Below are positions 56,601 through 62,709 of a DNA stretch of 64,000 nt, piece after piece. Below the pieces are notes generated by a model. The model was given only the letters and a program-made list of their open reading frames with translations, did not search any database and had not been told where the DNA came from. Every line of letters starts with the position of its first letter. Positions within the stretch are counted from its first letter, which is position 1. The position numbers and the translations under genes are program-made. The DNA is from Hyalella azteca. Lineage: Eukaryota; Arthropoda; Malacostraca; Amphipoda; Hyalellidae. The stretch is from NCBI RefSeq assembly GCF_000764305.2, contig NW_025936571.1, positions 124,001 to 188,000 on the forward strand, in the 5' to 3' direction.

Positions 56601-57535
56601 TGGAAGGCTTAATGATGCCTTTCATCATGATATTAATGATTTCAATGTTTCATCAAATAATAATGTTAATAATAAAGTGTTAATTTATTTAACTTTGATA
56701 CGTTGGGGTTGCACTGAACAGTTCTTACCAACAACAGCAGATAATTACTTATGGTTTACGATATAAAGTTGCTAACTGCAGCTGTAGCAACTCTTTCCGC
56801 GATGGTATAGGAAGAACTTGAGACGCAAGCTAACGCGCCGAGAACGTCAAATTCGGATGAGCTCAACAAATTTTGTATCATTTGGCAACATTGATATTAC
56901 GTAGAGTTTTGTTTATGCTTCTTGCCAATCGCGGTTATATTAATGTAGCGCTGAAATCAGTAAAGTTGAGGCATAACTGAAGTCAAATTCAGATGATGCA
57001 ACTCCGAAGTCAAGTTCAGTTGATTCAACACTAATGTAATCACGTTTACTTGCTGCGACACTAAAATCTAATTAGGAAATCGGCTTTTTACCACCATAGA
57101 GCAACGTTCAGTGAGTGTCGTTATAATTGTATTGCATTAGTTATCTATGGATAGATACAATTTTGTCAACGTTACAGTGAAAAAACTGACAAAAAATACA
57201 AAACAAGTCTTCATAAGAATTTTGATTGAATTGTTTCCTTCGCGCCGACTTTTCTGCCATCAAAATAACACTGAATTAAAGAATTAAAAATCGCCTAATA
57301 TATTTTCAATGATATGACAATATCTTATGACGAATAGAAATTACAAATGAATATGTTAATTAAATTGTAAGAATTATCTTACCATGCCATTCTGTTCTAG
57401 AGCCTCGACTGCCCGAGGTTCATCATCGTACCATCCGAAAGCCGCCCCCGCTGATATCACCGCAACTAAAGCTAGCACCACCACCAGCACTAGTGCTATC
57501 ACTAGTCCCGATGATCGGGACAGTCCGGCAGCCAT
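28968..57535 (-). CDS. Mp: Multiplexin, collagen XV/XVIII-type with endostatin (gene span)
   Basis: Twenty-six coding exons with agreeing phases (listed separately) give about 1,194 residues. Order: hydrophobic signal peptide or anchor (1-31), short acidic N region (32-86), interrupted Gly-X-Y collagen (about 120-640), trimerization domain (about 650-705: I-T-F-T-S-R-T...[16 protein letters not shown]...G-W-R-E-I), Pro/His/Gly/Ser-rich hinge (706-879), endostatin (880-1042) and a novel 152-residue tail. The family are secreted basement-membrane collagens; in flies multiplexin acts in motor-axon guidance and heart-tube formation. All four endostatin cysteines (F-S-C-Y, D-N-C-N, I-S-C-D, V-L-C-V) and V-W-H-G are present. 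The N-terminal laminin-G/thrombospondin-like module common in the family is absent from this transcript model, so this may be the short isoform. Stop TAA at 28968. Confidence 0.92.
29608..30640 (-). other. Multiplexin intron 25, no other gene recognised
   Basis: AT-rich. A plus-strand 87-codon frame at 29909-30172 has no recognisable family. Confidence 0.5.
30640..31072 (-). mobile_element. AGCGCATTTTCT-family element, copy 3, carrying a SINE insertion
   Basis: In inverse orientation to copies 1 and 2: the CACTGCAGTGAG flank, then AAGCGCATTTTCTCGTCGAC at 30697 and the mirrored end GAGAAAATGCGCT at 31060-31072. The GTCCGTCTGTC tract runs as GACAGACGGACAGACAGACG. About 250 extra bases (30770-31030) separate the halves, and these hold the tRNA-like SINE. 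Confidence 0.65.
30770..31030 (-). mobile_element. tRNA-derived SINE, apparently with two tRNA-like units
   Basis: On the minus strand, an A-box-like ACAGCTCAGAGTACC is followed by the B box GGTTCGATCCC (plus 30955-30965). A second unit has GAGCAGTGAGTTGCGAGTTCGAGACC (B box at 30863-30873). The two units share a TTGGAGCAG(T/A)GAG core. RNA polymerase III internal promoters with no intact tRNA fold indicate a SINE. A fragment of the same family lies near 61.9 kb. Confidence 0.65.
31096..31208 (-). CDS. Mp: Multiplexin exon 25: endostatin
   Basis: Acceptor TTCTTTTAAG, donor CGATG|GTGAGC, phase 0 to 2. Encodes [11 protein letters not shown]...[18 protein letters not shown], matching the family's S-W-x-x-L...F-S-F-D-G-K segment. 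Confidence 0.93.
31740..31818 (-). CDS. Mp: Multiplexin exon 24: endostatin
   Basis: Acceptor CATTCTTTTTTAG-like tract, donor AGG|GTAAGA. Encodes [16 protein letters not shown]...L-P-L-V-N-L-R, the R-A-F-L...V-N-L-K segment of endostatin. Confidence 0.92.
32228..32343 (-). CDS. Mp: Multiplexin exon 23: endostatin N-terminus
   Basis: Acceptor CCTCTTCACAG, donor TTCAG|GTATGG, phase 0 to 2. Encodes [17 protein letters not shown] then [20 protein letters not shown], a close match to the endostatin start. The extra N-terminal histidines that bind zinc in mammals are not seen. Confidence 0.94.
32350..32740 (+). repeat. About 44-base minisatellite in multiplexin intron 22
   Basis: GGAAGTCTGTACACGTAGGG then AAAAAGTCTGTAAGGAATGT recurs about eight times directly upstream of the exon-23 acceptor. 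Minus-strand copies carry acceptor-like GTACAG. Long Leu/Pro/Tyr and Arg/Cys frames in it are artefacts. Confidence 0.9.
33156..33194 (-). CDS. Mp: Multiplexin exon 22: hinge (39 bases)
   Basis: Acceptor TTATGTGCAG, donor GAG|GTATGA, phase 0. Encodes [13 protein letters not shown], directly before endostatin. Confidence 0.8.
33581..33634 (-). CDS. Mp: Multiplexin exon 21: hinge (54 bases)
   Basis: Acceptor TCTCTTCCCAG, donor ACAA|GTAAGG, phase 0. Encodes [18 protein letters not shown], an acidic proline-rich linker. Confidence 0.8.
34055..34190 (-). repeat. 39-base repeats of the exon-20 donor junction
   Basis: About three and a half copies of CATGAACACCCCGGCTACAG then TAGTGGTACATGTAACC lie just beyond the exon-20 donor. 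The unit is the exon end (H-E-H-P-G) plus the start of the intron. In the copies the donor GTGAGT has become TACAGT. The frame stays open (39 = 13 codons), giving an apparent [12 protein letters not shown] repeat that may not be translated. Confidence 0.85.
34186..34443 (-). CDS. Mp: Multiplexin exon 20: His/Gly/Ser-rich hinge
   Basis: Acceptor TTGATTTTCAG, donor CCCGGC|GTGAGT, phase 0, 86 codons. It contains repeated G-H-G-S units ([14 protein letters not shown]), [13 protein letters not shown] and [12 protein letters not shown]; 16 of 86 residues are histidine. Protease-sensitive, disordered hinges are normal before endostatin; the histidine richness suggests metal binding, which is inference. 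Confidence 0.85.
34775..34819 (-). CDS. Mp: Multiplexin exon 19: hinge (45 bases)
   Basis: Acceptor AATGATGACAG, donor CATCAG|GTAAAT, phase 0. Encodes [15 protein letters not shown]. An acceptor three bases later is an alternative. Confidence 0.7.
35216..35257 (-). CDS. Mp: Multiplexin exon 18: hinge (42 bases)
   Basis: Acceptor TTTTGAGCAG, donor AAAGAC|GTGAGT, phase 0. Encodes [15 protein letters not shown] second AG three bases upstream could add one Gln. Confidence 0.75.
35258..37034 (-). other. Multiplexin intron 17
   Basis: AT-rich, with a perfect 9-base minisatellite at 36674-36763. No other gene seen. Confidence 0.5.
36674..36763 (+). repeat. 9-base minisatellite (CTGTGTGAT), about 10 copies
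   Basis: Near-perfect tandem CTGTGTGAT in multiplexin intron 17. Confidence 0.95.
37035..37145 (-). CDS. Mp: Multiplexin exon 17: end of trimerization domain and hinge start
   Basis: Acceptor CCCCGGCAG, donor TCCTGG|GTGAGT, phase 0. Encodes [13 protein letters not shown], then [10 protein letters not shown] and [12 protein letters not shown]-rich. Confidence 0.85.
37146..37960 (-). repeat. Long array derived from the exon-17 acceptor
   Basis: CCAGCTGCCGGGGGTTATAG then GTATTAT recurs about a dozen times with variants, separated by ATATACACCTATATTAC phrases. In minus orientation the unit is the acceptor itself (ATAACCCCGGCAG|TTGGGG), so the array is a series of decaying 3' splice sites. Confidence 0.8.
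38170..38262 (-). CDS. Mp: Multiplexin exon 16: trimerization domain
   Basis: Acceptor ATGACTAGCAG, donor ATTATG|GTGAGA, phase 0, 31 codons. Encodes [20 protein letters not shown] then [11 protein letters not shown]. The (V)-G-(S/T)-L-A-Y-V/I...G-W pattern is the collagen XV/XVIII NC1 trimerization core. Confidence 0.92.
38455..38715 (+). repeat. AT-rich palindromic tract and GTTAA repeats
   Basis: Repeated ATCTGATAATTATTAATTA-type phrases that are self-complementary, then TTAAAGTTAAGTTAAGTTAA repeats at 38640-38712. Intron sequence. Confidence 0.7.
38986..39071 (-). CDS. Mp: Multiplexin exon 15: start of trimerization domain
   Basis: Acceptor CTTTTCAAAG, donor TTCAG|GTAACA, phase 1 to 0. 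Encodes [16 protein letters not shown], then [11 protein letters not shown], which leads directly into exon 16. Confidence 0.85.
39110..39495 (+). repeat. About 32-base minisatellite in multiplexin intron 14
   Basis: AACTATTGTCTTAACATCTT then CAGTAAGTGCTT recurs about 11 times, some copies shortened. Each plus-strand copy contains CAG|TAAGTG, which resembles a splice donor on the wrong strand. Confidence 0.9.
39697..39715 (-). CDS. Mp: Multiplexin exon 14: 19-base microexon
   Basis: Acceptor TTCCTTTAG, donor CCCG|GTATGT, phase 0 to 1. Encodes G-A-P-G-I-P plus the first base of Gly. It closes the collagen region and is needed to join exons 13 and 15 in frame. Confidence 0.8.
39716..40770 (-). 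other. Multiplexin intron 13
   Basis: AT-rich, nothing else recognised. Confidence 0.5.
40771..40995 (-). CDS. Mp: Multiplexin exon 13: collagenous
   Basis: Donor GAACGG|GTAAGG, acceptor TCACGCCAG, phase 0, 75 codons. A non-collagenous start ([20 protein letters not shown]) is followed by [15 protein letters not shown], an interruption ([12 protein letters not shown]) and G-P-P-G-P-P-G-E-R. Confidence 0.9.
41000..41720 (+). repeat. Degenerate ~125-155-base repeats, about five copies
   Basis: AAGTGAAGCATAACTTATAT, TAATGAGGCATTACTAAGTT and GGTATAAGTGTAGTATAATT recur in order. Old, diverged tandem repeat filling multiplexin intron 12. Confidence 0.75.
41879..42021 (-). CDS. Mp: Multiplexin exon 12: collagenous
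   Basis: Acceptor TTTGTTATCAG, donor ATCGTG|GTGAGT, phase 1 to 0. Encodes [17 protein letters not shown], then [15 protein letters not shown] and [10 protein letters not shown]. Confidence 0.9.
42022..42230 (+). repeat. TAATAATATT-rich low-complexity tract
   Basis: Runs of TTAATAATATTTAATAATA in multiplexin intron 11. Confidence 0.8.
42465..42567 (-). CDS. Mp: Multiplexin exon 11: collagenous
   Basis: Acceptor TTGGCCTCAG, donor CGGAG|GTCAGA, phase 0 to 1. Encodes [20 protein letters not shown] then [14 protein letters not shown]. Confidence 0.9.
43732..43845 (-). CDS. Mp: Multiplexin exon 10: collagenous
   Basis: Acceptor ATTCTCCAG, donor ATCAAG|GTTGGT, phase 0. Encodes [20 protein letters not shown] then [18 protein letters not shown], with an N-G-T sequon. 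Confidence 0.9.
44882..45021 (-). CDS. Mp: Multiplexin exon 9: collagenous
   Basis: Acceptor TCATTTACAG, donor CCTCGA|GTAAGT, phase 1 to 0. Starts [11 protein letters not shown] (interruption), then [16 protein letters not shown] and [18 protein letters not shown]. Confidence 0.9.
45340..45540 (+). repeat. About 74-base repeats, roughly 2.7 copies
   Basis: GCCCGTTGAAATTGATCGTA, ATATTTC and GACAATCTACGGGACAA recur in order in multiplexin intron 8, just beyond the exon-8 donor. A CATGCATGCATGCATG run lies at its left edge. Confidence 0.85.
45586..45865 (-). CDS. Mp: Multiplexin exon 8: collagenous
   Basis: Acceptor TTTTTTACAG, donor GGACG|GTGAGT, phase 0 to 1. Encodes [29 protein letters not shown] and [14 protein letters not shown]. 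The non-collagenous block [20 protein letters not shown] follows. Confidence 0.92.
46376..46558 (-). CDS. Mp: Multiplexin exon 7: collagenous
   Basis: Acceptor CTGTCCATCAG, donor AATGAG|GTTTGT, phase 0. Encodes [15 protein letters not shown] then [16 protein letters not shown] and [13 protein letters not shown]. Confidence 0.9.
46550..46660 (-). repeat. 70-base duplication of the exon-7 acceptor
   Basis: CCGTCCATCGAGGTCATCTG then ATGGAC(A/C)GTAC appears at 46542 and 46612, so a second complete acceptor plus exon start lies 70 bases upstream on the minus strand. Confidence 0.9.
47034..47450. mobile_element. Long inverted repeat, possible retroelement fragment
   Basis: The arms 47034-47155 and 47328-47450 are about 120 bases and nearly perfect complements, with a ~170-base loop. 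Each arm, read outward-in, encodes the same frame: [16 protein letters not shown], then [13 protein letters not shown]; the left arm continues to L-L-P-N-Y-T-K-F. The spacing of Phe, Cys and L-L-P-x-Y/F resembles the region upstream of the reverse transcriptase in Penelope-like elements, but this is only a suggestion. Confidence 0.6.
47715..47744 (-). CDS. Mp: Multiplexin exon 6: 30-base microexon
   Basis: Acceptor CTCCATACAG, donor TACTCG|GTGAGT, phase 0. Encodes [10 protein letters not shown]. It is similar in length and composition to the hinge exons with P-W-G and N-W-G. Confidence 0.75.
47960..48130 (-). repeat. About 135-base duplication of the exon-5 donor
   Basis: The exon end GACTTGGTGGACGAAAG|GTTAG and the following 100 bases recur once. 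The second copy reads GACTTGGTGGCAGGAAG|GTGAGG at 47991, which is a better donor than the one proposed for exon 5. Confidence 0.85.
48126..48350 (-). CDS. Mp: Multiplexin exon 5: collagenous
   Basis: Acceptor ATTTTTGAAG, donor CGAAAG|GTTAGA, phase 0, 75 codons. Encodes [19 protein letters not shown] then [23 protein letters not shown] and H-G-L-G-G-R-K. Confidence 0.92.
48792..48980 (-). CDS. Mp: Multiplexin exon 4: NC domain and first collagen triplets
   Basis: Acceptor TGTGTCACCAG, donor CTCTCG|GTGAGT, phase 0, 63 codons. A Gly/Met-rich start ([16 protein letters not shown]), then [16 protein letters not shown] and the triplets [16 protein letters not shown]. The C-x-C pair could link chains. 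Confidence 0.88.
48917..49124 (-). repeat. 103-base duplication of the exon-4 acceptor
   Basis: CACCCATGGGGCCACCTGTC through CTCTGGTGACACAGGAAC and GTGACGTGTATACAATTTAA occurs twice. The acceptor and the first ~60 exon bases therefore exist in two tandem copies, the outer copy with small changes. Confidence 0.92.
49125..52613 (-). other. Multiplexin intron 3, no other gene recognised
   Basis: Long AT-rich intron. Two patches stand out: CAGGTTAACCCGGCGTTGCC at about 50070 (resembles the end of some repetitive elements) and a more GC-even stretch at 51240-51360 with no recognisable product. Confidence 0.5.
52614..52642 (-). CDS. Mp: Multiplexin exon 3: 29-base microexon
   Basis: Acceptor ATCGCCGCCAG, donor GACAGG|GTAAGT, phase 1 to 0. 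With the preceding base it encodes [10 protein letters not shown]. It is exactly the length needed to bring exon 2 and exon 4 into frame. Confidence 0.8.
53880..54120 (+). repeat. 42-base minisatellite, array 1, about six copies
   Basis: GTAATATTAGAGTATTGATA then CAGAATGGTCATAATAAGCA recurs almost perfectly in multiplexin intron 2. Confidence 0.92.
54160..54530 (+). repeat. 42-base minisatellite, array 2, about nine copies
   Basis: GGAGTTTTGACTGAGAAAGT then ACATTATTATTAATATAATA recurs almost perfectly, directly beyond the exon-2 donor. It is distinct in sequence from array 1 but has the same period, and the long Asn/Tyr/Leu frames on both strands are artefacts. Confidence 0.92.
54563..54638 (-). 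CDS. Mp: Multiplexin exon 2
   Basis: Acceptor TTTTTTTCCAG, donor GACGAG|GTATAT, phase 0 to 1. Encodes [20 protein letters not shown] then T-E-R-G-R. Non-collagenous. Confidence 0.78.
54639..57382 (-). other. Multiplexin intron 1
   Basis: AT-rich. Contains an 18-base minisatellite at 55760-55935 and short chance frames only. Confidence 0.5.
55760..55935 (+). repeat. 18-base minisatellite, about nine copies
   Basis: GAAGTTAAACATCGAAAA-type units with G/A and short deletions. An open frame N-I-E-K-L repeats through it and is an artefact. Confidence 0.9.
57383..57535 (-). CDS. Mp: Multiplexin exon 1: start and signal peptide or anchor
   Basis: ATG at 57535, donor GGCATG|GTAAGA, phase 0, 51 codons. 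[10 protein letters not shown] then a 20-residue hydrophobic run ([17 protein letters not shown]), [12 protein letters not shown]. The long core with Arg at position 7 fits a signal anchor; A-G-A could equally be a signal-peptidase site. Confidence 0.85.
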
Positions 57536-57780
57536 TTTACCTAACCATCAGGGGCTAAATTAACTGCAATGTACGAACAATATATTGTTAATAAAAAGGT
57601 AATTTATTTTATCATGAAACATTTTACCTAACATTTAAACCATAAACATAAAACATTTTTTACCTAACATTTTACCTAACATTTAAAACATTTATCATAA
57701 AACATTTTACCTAACCATCAGAGGCTAAATGAACTGCAATGGGCGAACAATATATTATTAATAAAAGTTAATTTATTTTA
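57535..57780 (-). repeat. Tandem duplication upstream of the multiplexin start
   Basis: ATTTTACCTAACCATCAGGG, GCAATG(T/G)(A/G)CGAACAATAT and TTTATTTTATCATGAAACAT occur twice (about 57535-57630 and 57700-57790). The sequence just before the start codon has therefore been duplicated; extra AACATTTTACCTAAC units lie between. Confidence 0.85.
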
Positions 57781-57789
57781 TCATGAAAC

Positions 57790-59680
57790 ATAAGGAACTA
57801 CTTGATCAATTAATGCCACAAGCAAAAGTTACAAGAAATAAAGATGTTTCAGATTTGAAAAAAATAACATGGAGACGAAATTGAAGTTTTTTGACTGAGA
57901 CGGGGAGTGCGACTAAAATTTTTGGCACTTGGAGTTAAATTGTGACGATTTCAATATTCGTTAGATACAAATGAGAAAAATTCTGACTAGGCAATCAATA
58001 TTATGGAAACTTCATTCAAACTTTTCTATTAAGAACTTCTTATTGGCCTTCGTTTATTGATTGAAATTTTTGTTCGTTGATGGCTATAGTAACGTTGTTA
58101 ATTATTGCGATAAAATGGTCTTTAATATACCCAAGGTTCTATTGACTTGAATATTTTCAGGTATATATTGAATATGAAGGATATAATTCGAACATGGCCA
58201 GATACACATGGCCAGATACATTGCGATTTAAACATTGAAACGTGGCCAGATACATTGAAAAATTCTGTAAACTATATAACTATATGTAACCATAGAAAGT
58301 TTCGGAATAAAGTGCAGCACTTCGGGTAACAAGCACTTGGGAGTTCCATGCATTGAGAATTTTGAATCGTTATTTATTTTTTCAAATTCGATAAACGTAA
58401 AGATTCATCATTTCTTTGACGATAGTTATACGCAATTTTTTTGCTACTTTTCACATTTGAGATTCTCCATGTATTTCCTTTGAAATTAAGTATTTTAAAT
58501 ACAAAATGTACATGAAGTAAATTTTTTAGAAGTCCACATCGGAAACATCGAAAACAGCACTTTTTACTGGAGCGAAAGTTTACACGTGCGCTTCGTCTCG
58601 CGAGTCACGAGCTTCTGCCGCTCTGCAGGCCTATCTCATGATGTCTAGAAACCTCCGGGCTTTTGGGTGTTTTCGTCTTCTTGGGCAGACACATGGTCTA
58701 CAGACACATGGTCTACAGACTATATAAGACCCTGTGGCGACATGCGCTGCAGATGGCGTCTTGGAATCGGATAGATGGCCTGGAAATGACTTCCGGCGGA
58801 TGAATGCATCAAGTGAATAATAAATTAATGCATGCGTGCATTCAATTAATGCATAAAATTATTTTTTTTTGGTATGTCGAATGTCAAATAGATCGTAAAA
58901 ATTTTTAACGATTATTGAATAGATCAACGGCATTCCTTGGGTTTTTCCACATGTGAGTTTCAAGTCCAGTTTACCGACGATTTTCGGTGACGCACTACAA
59001 AATTTCTAAAAATTTTGAATTCAAAATTAATTCGGAAAAGTGTCTCCTAGAGAGAATTCTAACGTTAACAACCATTATCAAAGCAAGTAAAAGAATTACT
59101 TCATCAATCAAGTAACTTCAATGTGATGTAATAGTATCTTTGAATGTGTAGTAATCATTTTCTACACAATAATCATTTTTCATCATCACTTTCTAATCGT
59201 CACTTTAATGGCCTTATCATCAACGAATTTTTTAGAATTTCTCGCTCCAAGCAGCACCAATGCAACATTTTTAATGCATGCAATATAATTAAAGAAGGAT
59301 TACATCATTTCGCTGATTATTAAATGATTGACTGTGGCCAATTAATAAGGTTCAATGAAAACAATTCACGCAACCTAAAAAATCCAACTTATGCAACCAA
59401 AAACCAAATATATATTTATTTTAGTTTGAACCCACGACCTGCATTTATTATTCATATTTATAATATTATTTACACTTATATTATATTTTTATTTATATAT
59501 TAATATATCATTTATAACCAAATTAATAAATAAACAGAAATCATCATACTATTTACACCTATATTATATTTTATTTTTCTATTAATATATCATTTATAAC
59601 CAAAATAAGCCAAAACCAGAAATCATCATCACGCAATTCATATCCACAATTTCAGCCCATCACTTTTACTATCCCTCGTC
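57790..59680. other. Upstream of multiplexin, no coding gene seen
   Basis: AT-rich except for a GC-even patch at 58560-58800 that carries the TATA-like site described separately. Confidence 0.45.
58560..58800. promoter_or_regulatory. Promoter-like patch with TATATAAG
   Basis: ACTATATAAGACCCTG at 58721-58736, in a GC-richer region with a duplicated ACACATGGTCTACAG. On the plus strand it is a classical TATATAAG; on the minus strand (needed for multiplexin) it reads CTTATATAGT. It lies 1.2 kb upstream of the multiplexin start codon. Direction and target are uncertain. Confidence 0.3.
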
Positions 59681-59689
59681 CCAGCCCTC

Positions 59690-59825
59690 GGCCGTCAATA
59701 CGAGGGAAGCTAAGGGCCGCCCGCCGTCTGTAAGCCCTCGTGTAATTACACGTCGGCGCCACGACGCCTTCAGCGCCTGCTGCTGCCTAGGCGCCTAACT
59801 GGGGCGACGTTTTCTCCTCTTACAG
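59690..59825. other. GC-rich island with a CGTGTAATTACACG palindrome
   Basis: About 130 bases much richer in G+C than the flanks, containing CTCGTGTAATTACACGTCGG (a TAATTA homeodomain-type core inside a perfect 14-base palindrome) and a pyrimidine-rich CTCCTCTTACAG. It could be a regulatory site or an unrecognised exon. I cannot decide. Confidence 0.3.
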
Positions 59826-59918
59826 CCTAAGGAATTTATTGGTTTGGGTGACGATCTATTAGGTTATTTCAAGTATTATTATTGTTTTAATTCAATTAGA
59901 AATTATTATAATATTGGA

Positions 59919-59987
59919 ATAATAATAATAATAATAATAAATAATAATAATAATAAATAATAATAATAATAAATAATAATAATAATA
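59919..59987 (+). repeat. TAA/AAT microsatellite
   Basis: Interrupted (AAT)n tract. Confidence 0.95.
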
Positions 59988-60119
59988 CATTTACATTCAG
60001 AAATAGTAATACGGACGCTGTATTGAAAAAACAAAAGCATTAACGAGAGCACCCTGAATGGATTAAAATAAAAATTCATCACCTCAACCAGCAGACAATC
60101 TTCTAATAAAACCATCATT

Positions 60120-60225
60120 TTCAGCACGACTAACAACACAAGCACGACCAACAACACAAGCACGACCAACAACACAAGCACGACCAACAACACAAGCATG
60201 ACCAACAACACAAGCACGACTAATG
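60120..60225 (+). repeat. 18-base minisatellite, about six copies
   Basis: CACGACCAACAACACAAG in near-perfect tandem. Confidence 0.92.
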
Positions 60226-60683
60226 GGCTGAAAACAAACTTGAATTCAAATCGTTAAATTTACAAAATTCTATAACCATCTTGGTCTGGAAAAGTGCTTT
60301 CAAAAATGTAAATAAACCGACAAGATGACAATTGAGAGCCAATGACATAAAAATATATTTCACAAAATTTGAATAGCGCCCAGTATTTATAATTGAAAAA
60401 AATATTAGGAACAAAGGAACAGGCCAGCGTTGCTAAAAAAATTATTTCTATCATTCATCGATAGAATTATTATACAGATATTATTATATTAATTATTAAC
60501 AGATTGTAGAACGAATTAGCCTGCAATTAATTTGCACCATGTTTTAATTTTTGGGAGTAAAAGAAGTTCATGCTATGATGTAAACTGAGTAGTTAAATAA
60601 TGCAGGAATAAACGGCCGACATGCAGGAAATTACGAGCCGTAAAGAAGCTATTTGAGCGCCCCAGCTGTGTGGTGTAACTGGG

Positions 60684-60887
60684 GGTGGTGATGTGGGGTG
60701 ATGGTGGTGATGTGGGGTGATGGTGGTGATGTGGGGTGATGATGATGATGTGGGGTGATGGTGGTGATGTGGGGTGATGGTGGTGATGTGGGGTGATGGT
60801 GGTGATGTGGGGTGATGGTGGTGATGTGGGGTGATGGTGGTGATGTGGGGTGATGGTGGTGATGTGGGGTGATGGTGGTGATGTGGG
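60684..60887 (+). repeat. 19-base minisatellite, at least 10 copies, ends in gap
   Basis: GTGATGTGGGGTGATGGTG in near-perfect tandem, running into the assembly gap. G-rich strand. True copy number is unknown. Confidence 0.95.
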
Positions 60888-61165
60888 NNNNNNNNNNNNN
60901 NNNNNNNNNNNNNNNNNNNNNNNNNNNNNNNNNNNNNNNNNNNNNNNNNNNNNNNNNNNNNNNNNNNNNNNNNNNNNNNNNNNNNNNNNNNNNNNNNNNN
61001 NNNNNNNNNNNNNNNNNNNNNNNNNNNNNNNNNNNNNNNNNNNNNNNNNNNNNNNNNNNNNNNNNNNNNNNNNNNNNNNNNNNNNNNNNNNNNNNNNNNN
61101 NNNNNNNNNNNNNNNNNNNNNNNNNNNNNNNNNNNNNNNNNNNNNNNNNNNNNNNNNNNNNNNNN
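60888..61165. other. Assembly gap, 278 N
   Basis: A run of N between two unrelated perfect minisatellites. The size is probably an estimate, and frames crossing it are meaningless. Confidence 1.
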
Positions 61166-61875
61166 CTGTTGTATTGTAGAGTAGCGTGCTGTTGTATTGT
61201 AGAGTAGCGTGCTGTTGTATTGTAGAGTAGCGTGCTGTTGTATTGTAGAGTAGCGTGCTGTTGTATTGTAGAGTAGCGTGCTGTTGTATTGTAGAGTAGC
61301 GTGCTGTTGTATTGTAGAGTAGCGTGCTGTTGTATTGTAGAGTAGCGTGCTGTTGTATTGTAGAGTAGCGTGCTGTTGTATTGTAGAGTAGCGTGCTGTT
61401 GTATTGTAGAGTAGCGTGCTGTTGTATTGTAGAGTAGCGTGCTGTTGTATTGTAGAGTAGCGTGCTGTTGTATTGTAGAGTAGCGTGCTGTTGTATTGTA
61501 GAGTAGCGTGCTGTTGTATTGTAGAGTAGCGTGCTGTTGTATTGTAGAGTAGCGTGCTGTTGTATTGTAGAGTAGCGTGCTGTTGTATTGTAGAGTAGCG
61601 TGCTGTTGTATTGTAGAGTAGCGTGCTGTTGTATTGTAGAGTAGCGTGCTGTTGTATTGTAGAGTAGCGTGCTGTTGTATTGTAGAGTAGCGTGCTGTTG
61701 TATTGTAGAGTAGCGTGCTGTTGTATTGTAGAGTAGCGTGCTGTTGTATTGTAGAGTAGCGTGCTGTTGTATTGTAGAGTAGCGTGCTGTTGTATTGTAG
61801 AGTAGCGTGCTGTTGTATTGTAGAGTAGCGTGCTGTTGTATTGTAGAGTAGCGTGCTGTTGTATTGTAGAGTAGC
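61166..61875 (+). repeat. 23-base perfect minisatellite, about 31 copies
   Basis: CTGTTGTATTGTAGAGTAGC plus GTG, with essentially no variation between copies. Begins at the gap, so the array is longer in reality. Confidence 0.97.
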
Positions 61876-61899
61876 TGTATGTTATGTTGTTCTGAGTAA

Positions 61900-61995
61900 C
61901 ATGATGAGAGCAGAGCAGTGAGTTGCGGGTTCTATACCAGCTTCCTGTGACAGTTCAGGACAAAACTGGCGAGGTATTTGGTCAGTTGAGAATAG
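61900..61995 (+). mobile_element. SINE fragment related to the 30.8-31.0 kb SINE
   Basis: GAGCAGTGAGTTGCGGGTTC then TATACCAGC matches the second tRNA-like unit of the SINE in multiplexin intron 25 (GAGCAGTGAGTTGCGAGTTC). The B box is damaged. Confidence 0.6.
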
Positions 61996-62229
61996 CAACT
62001 TCGTGTAGTGAGAAGCCCTAACTAGCTTTGATAATTTTACGATGCCCAGAAATGCTAAATTGGCCTATTTAATACACACGTCATATTTACTATTTCGATT
62101 TATTTCAAACGTTGACAAAAAATTATTACTAAATCAAGTTTCTCAGCCACGACTAATCCAATCGCCATGTGATATTTTATGTTTAAGCAACGGAAACATT
62201 ATCTATTATTGAGAGCATGACTCTAAATG

Positions 62230-62701
62230 CAGATGTGGGCAGTAGCGCGCTACATGTAGCGGCCGCTACATTTTCATTAGCGGTAGCGGCGCTACATTTA
62301 AGCAATTGTAGCGGTAGCGGCAGCGCCAGCTACATATTTAAGTAGCAATTCGAGGTTTTGCCGCTACAGCGCTACCGCTATATTTATAGATAAAGCCTTT
62401 AGATTTTACTTAATAGTATTAAATATTATTTAAAAACCAGCATGATACATACATAGTATAAATTACAGAATAAAACTGTACGAAAGATTTCGGTGTAATG
62501 TTGTCAACCTCAGCCTGTTACTAGTGTCAACATGTTACTTGTTAGTCCAGAGGTGGGCAGTAGCGCGCTACATTTTCAGTAGCGGTAGCGGCGCTACATT
62601 TAAGCAATTGTAGCAGTAGCGGTATAGCGCCCGCTACATTTAGAGCATGTAGCGGTAGCGTTAGCGGCCGCTACATTTCAAAGTAGCGCTGCCCAGCTCT
62701 G
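62230..62701. mobile_element. Composite hAT-type MITE with 8-base target duplication
   Basis: Ends CAGATGTGGGCAG (62230) and CTGCCCAGCTCTG (ending 62701) are inverted, and TCTAAATG flanks both sides (62222-62229, 62702-62709). CAGAGGTGGGCAG-type ends and 8-base duplications are typical of hAT transposons. A second left end lies inside at 62548. The arms are full of TAGCGGTAGCGGCGCTAC and GTAGCGGCCGCTACA self-complementary units. No ORF. Confidence 0.85.
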
Positions 62702-62709
62702 TCTAAATG

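Noticed and set aside
60850..61207. Open frames across the N run
   Set aside because: Most of each frame is undetermined sequence.
61166..61875. 23-base repeats as a CRISPR or telomere-like array
   Set aside because: No spacers and not a telomere motif; a plain perfect minisatellite next to a gap.
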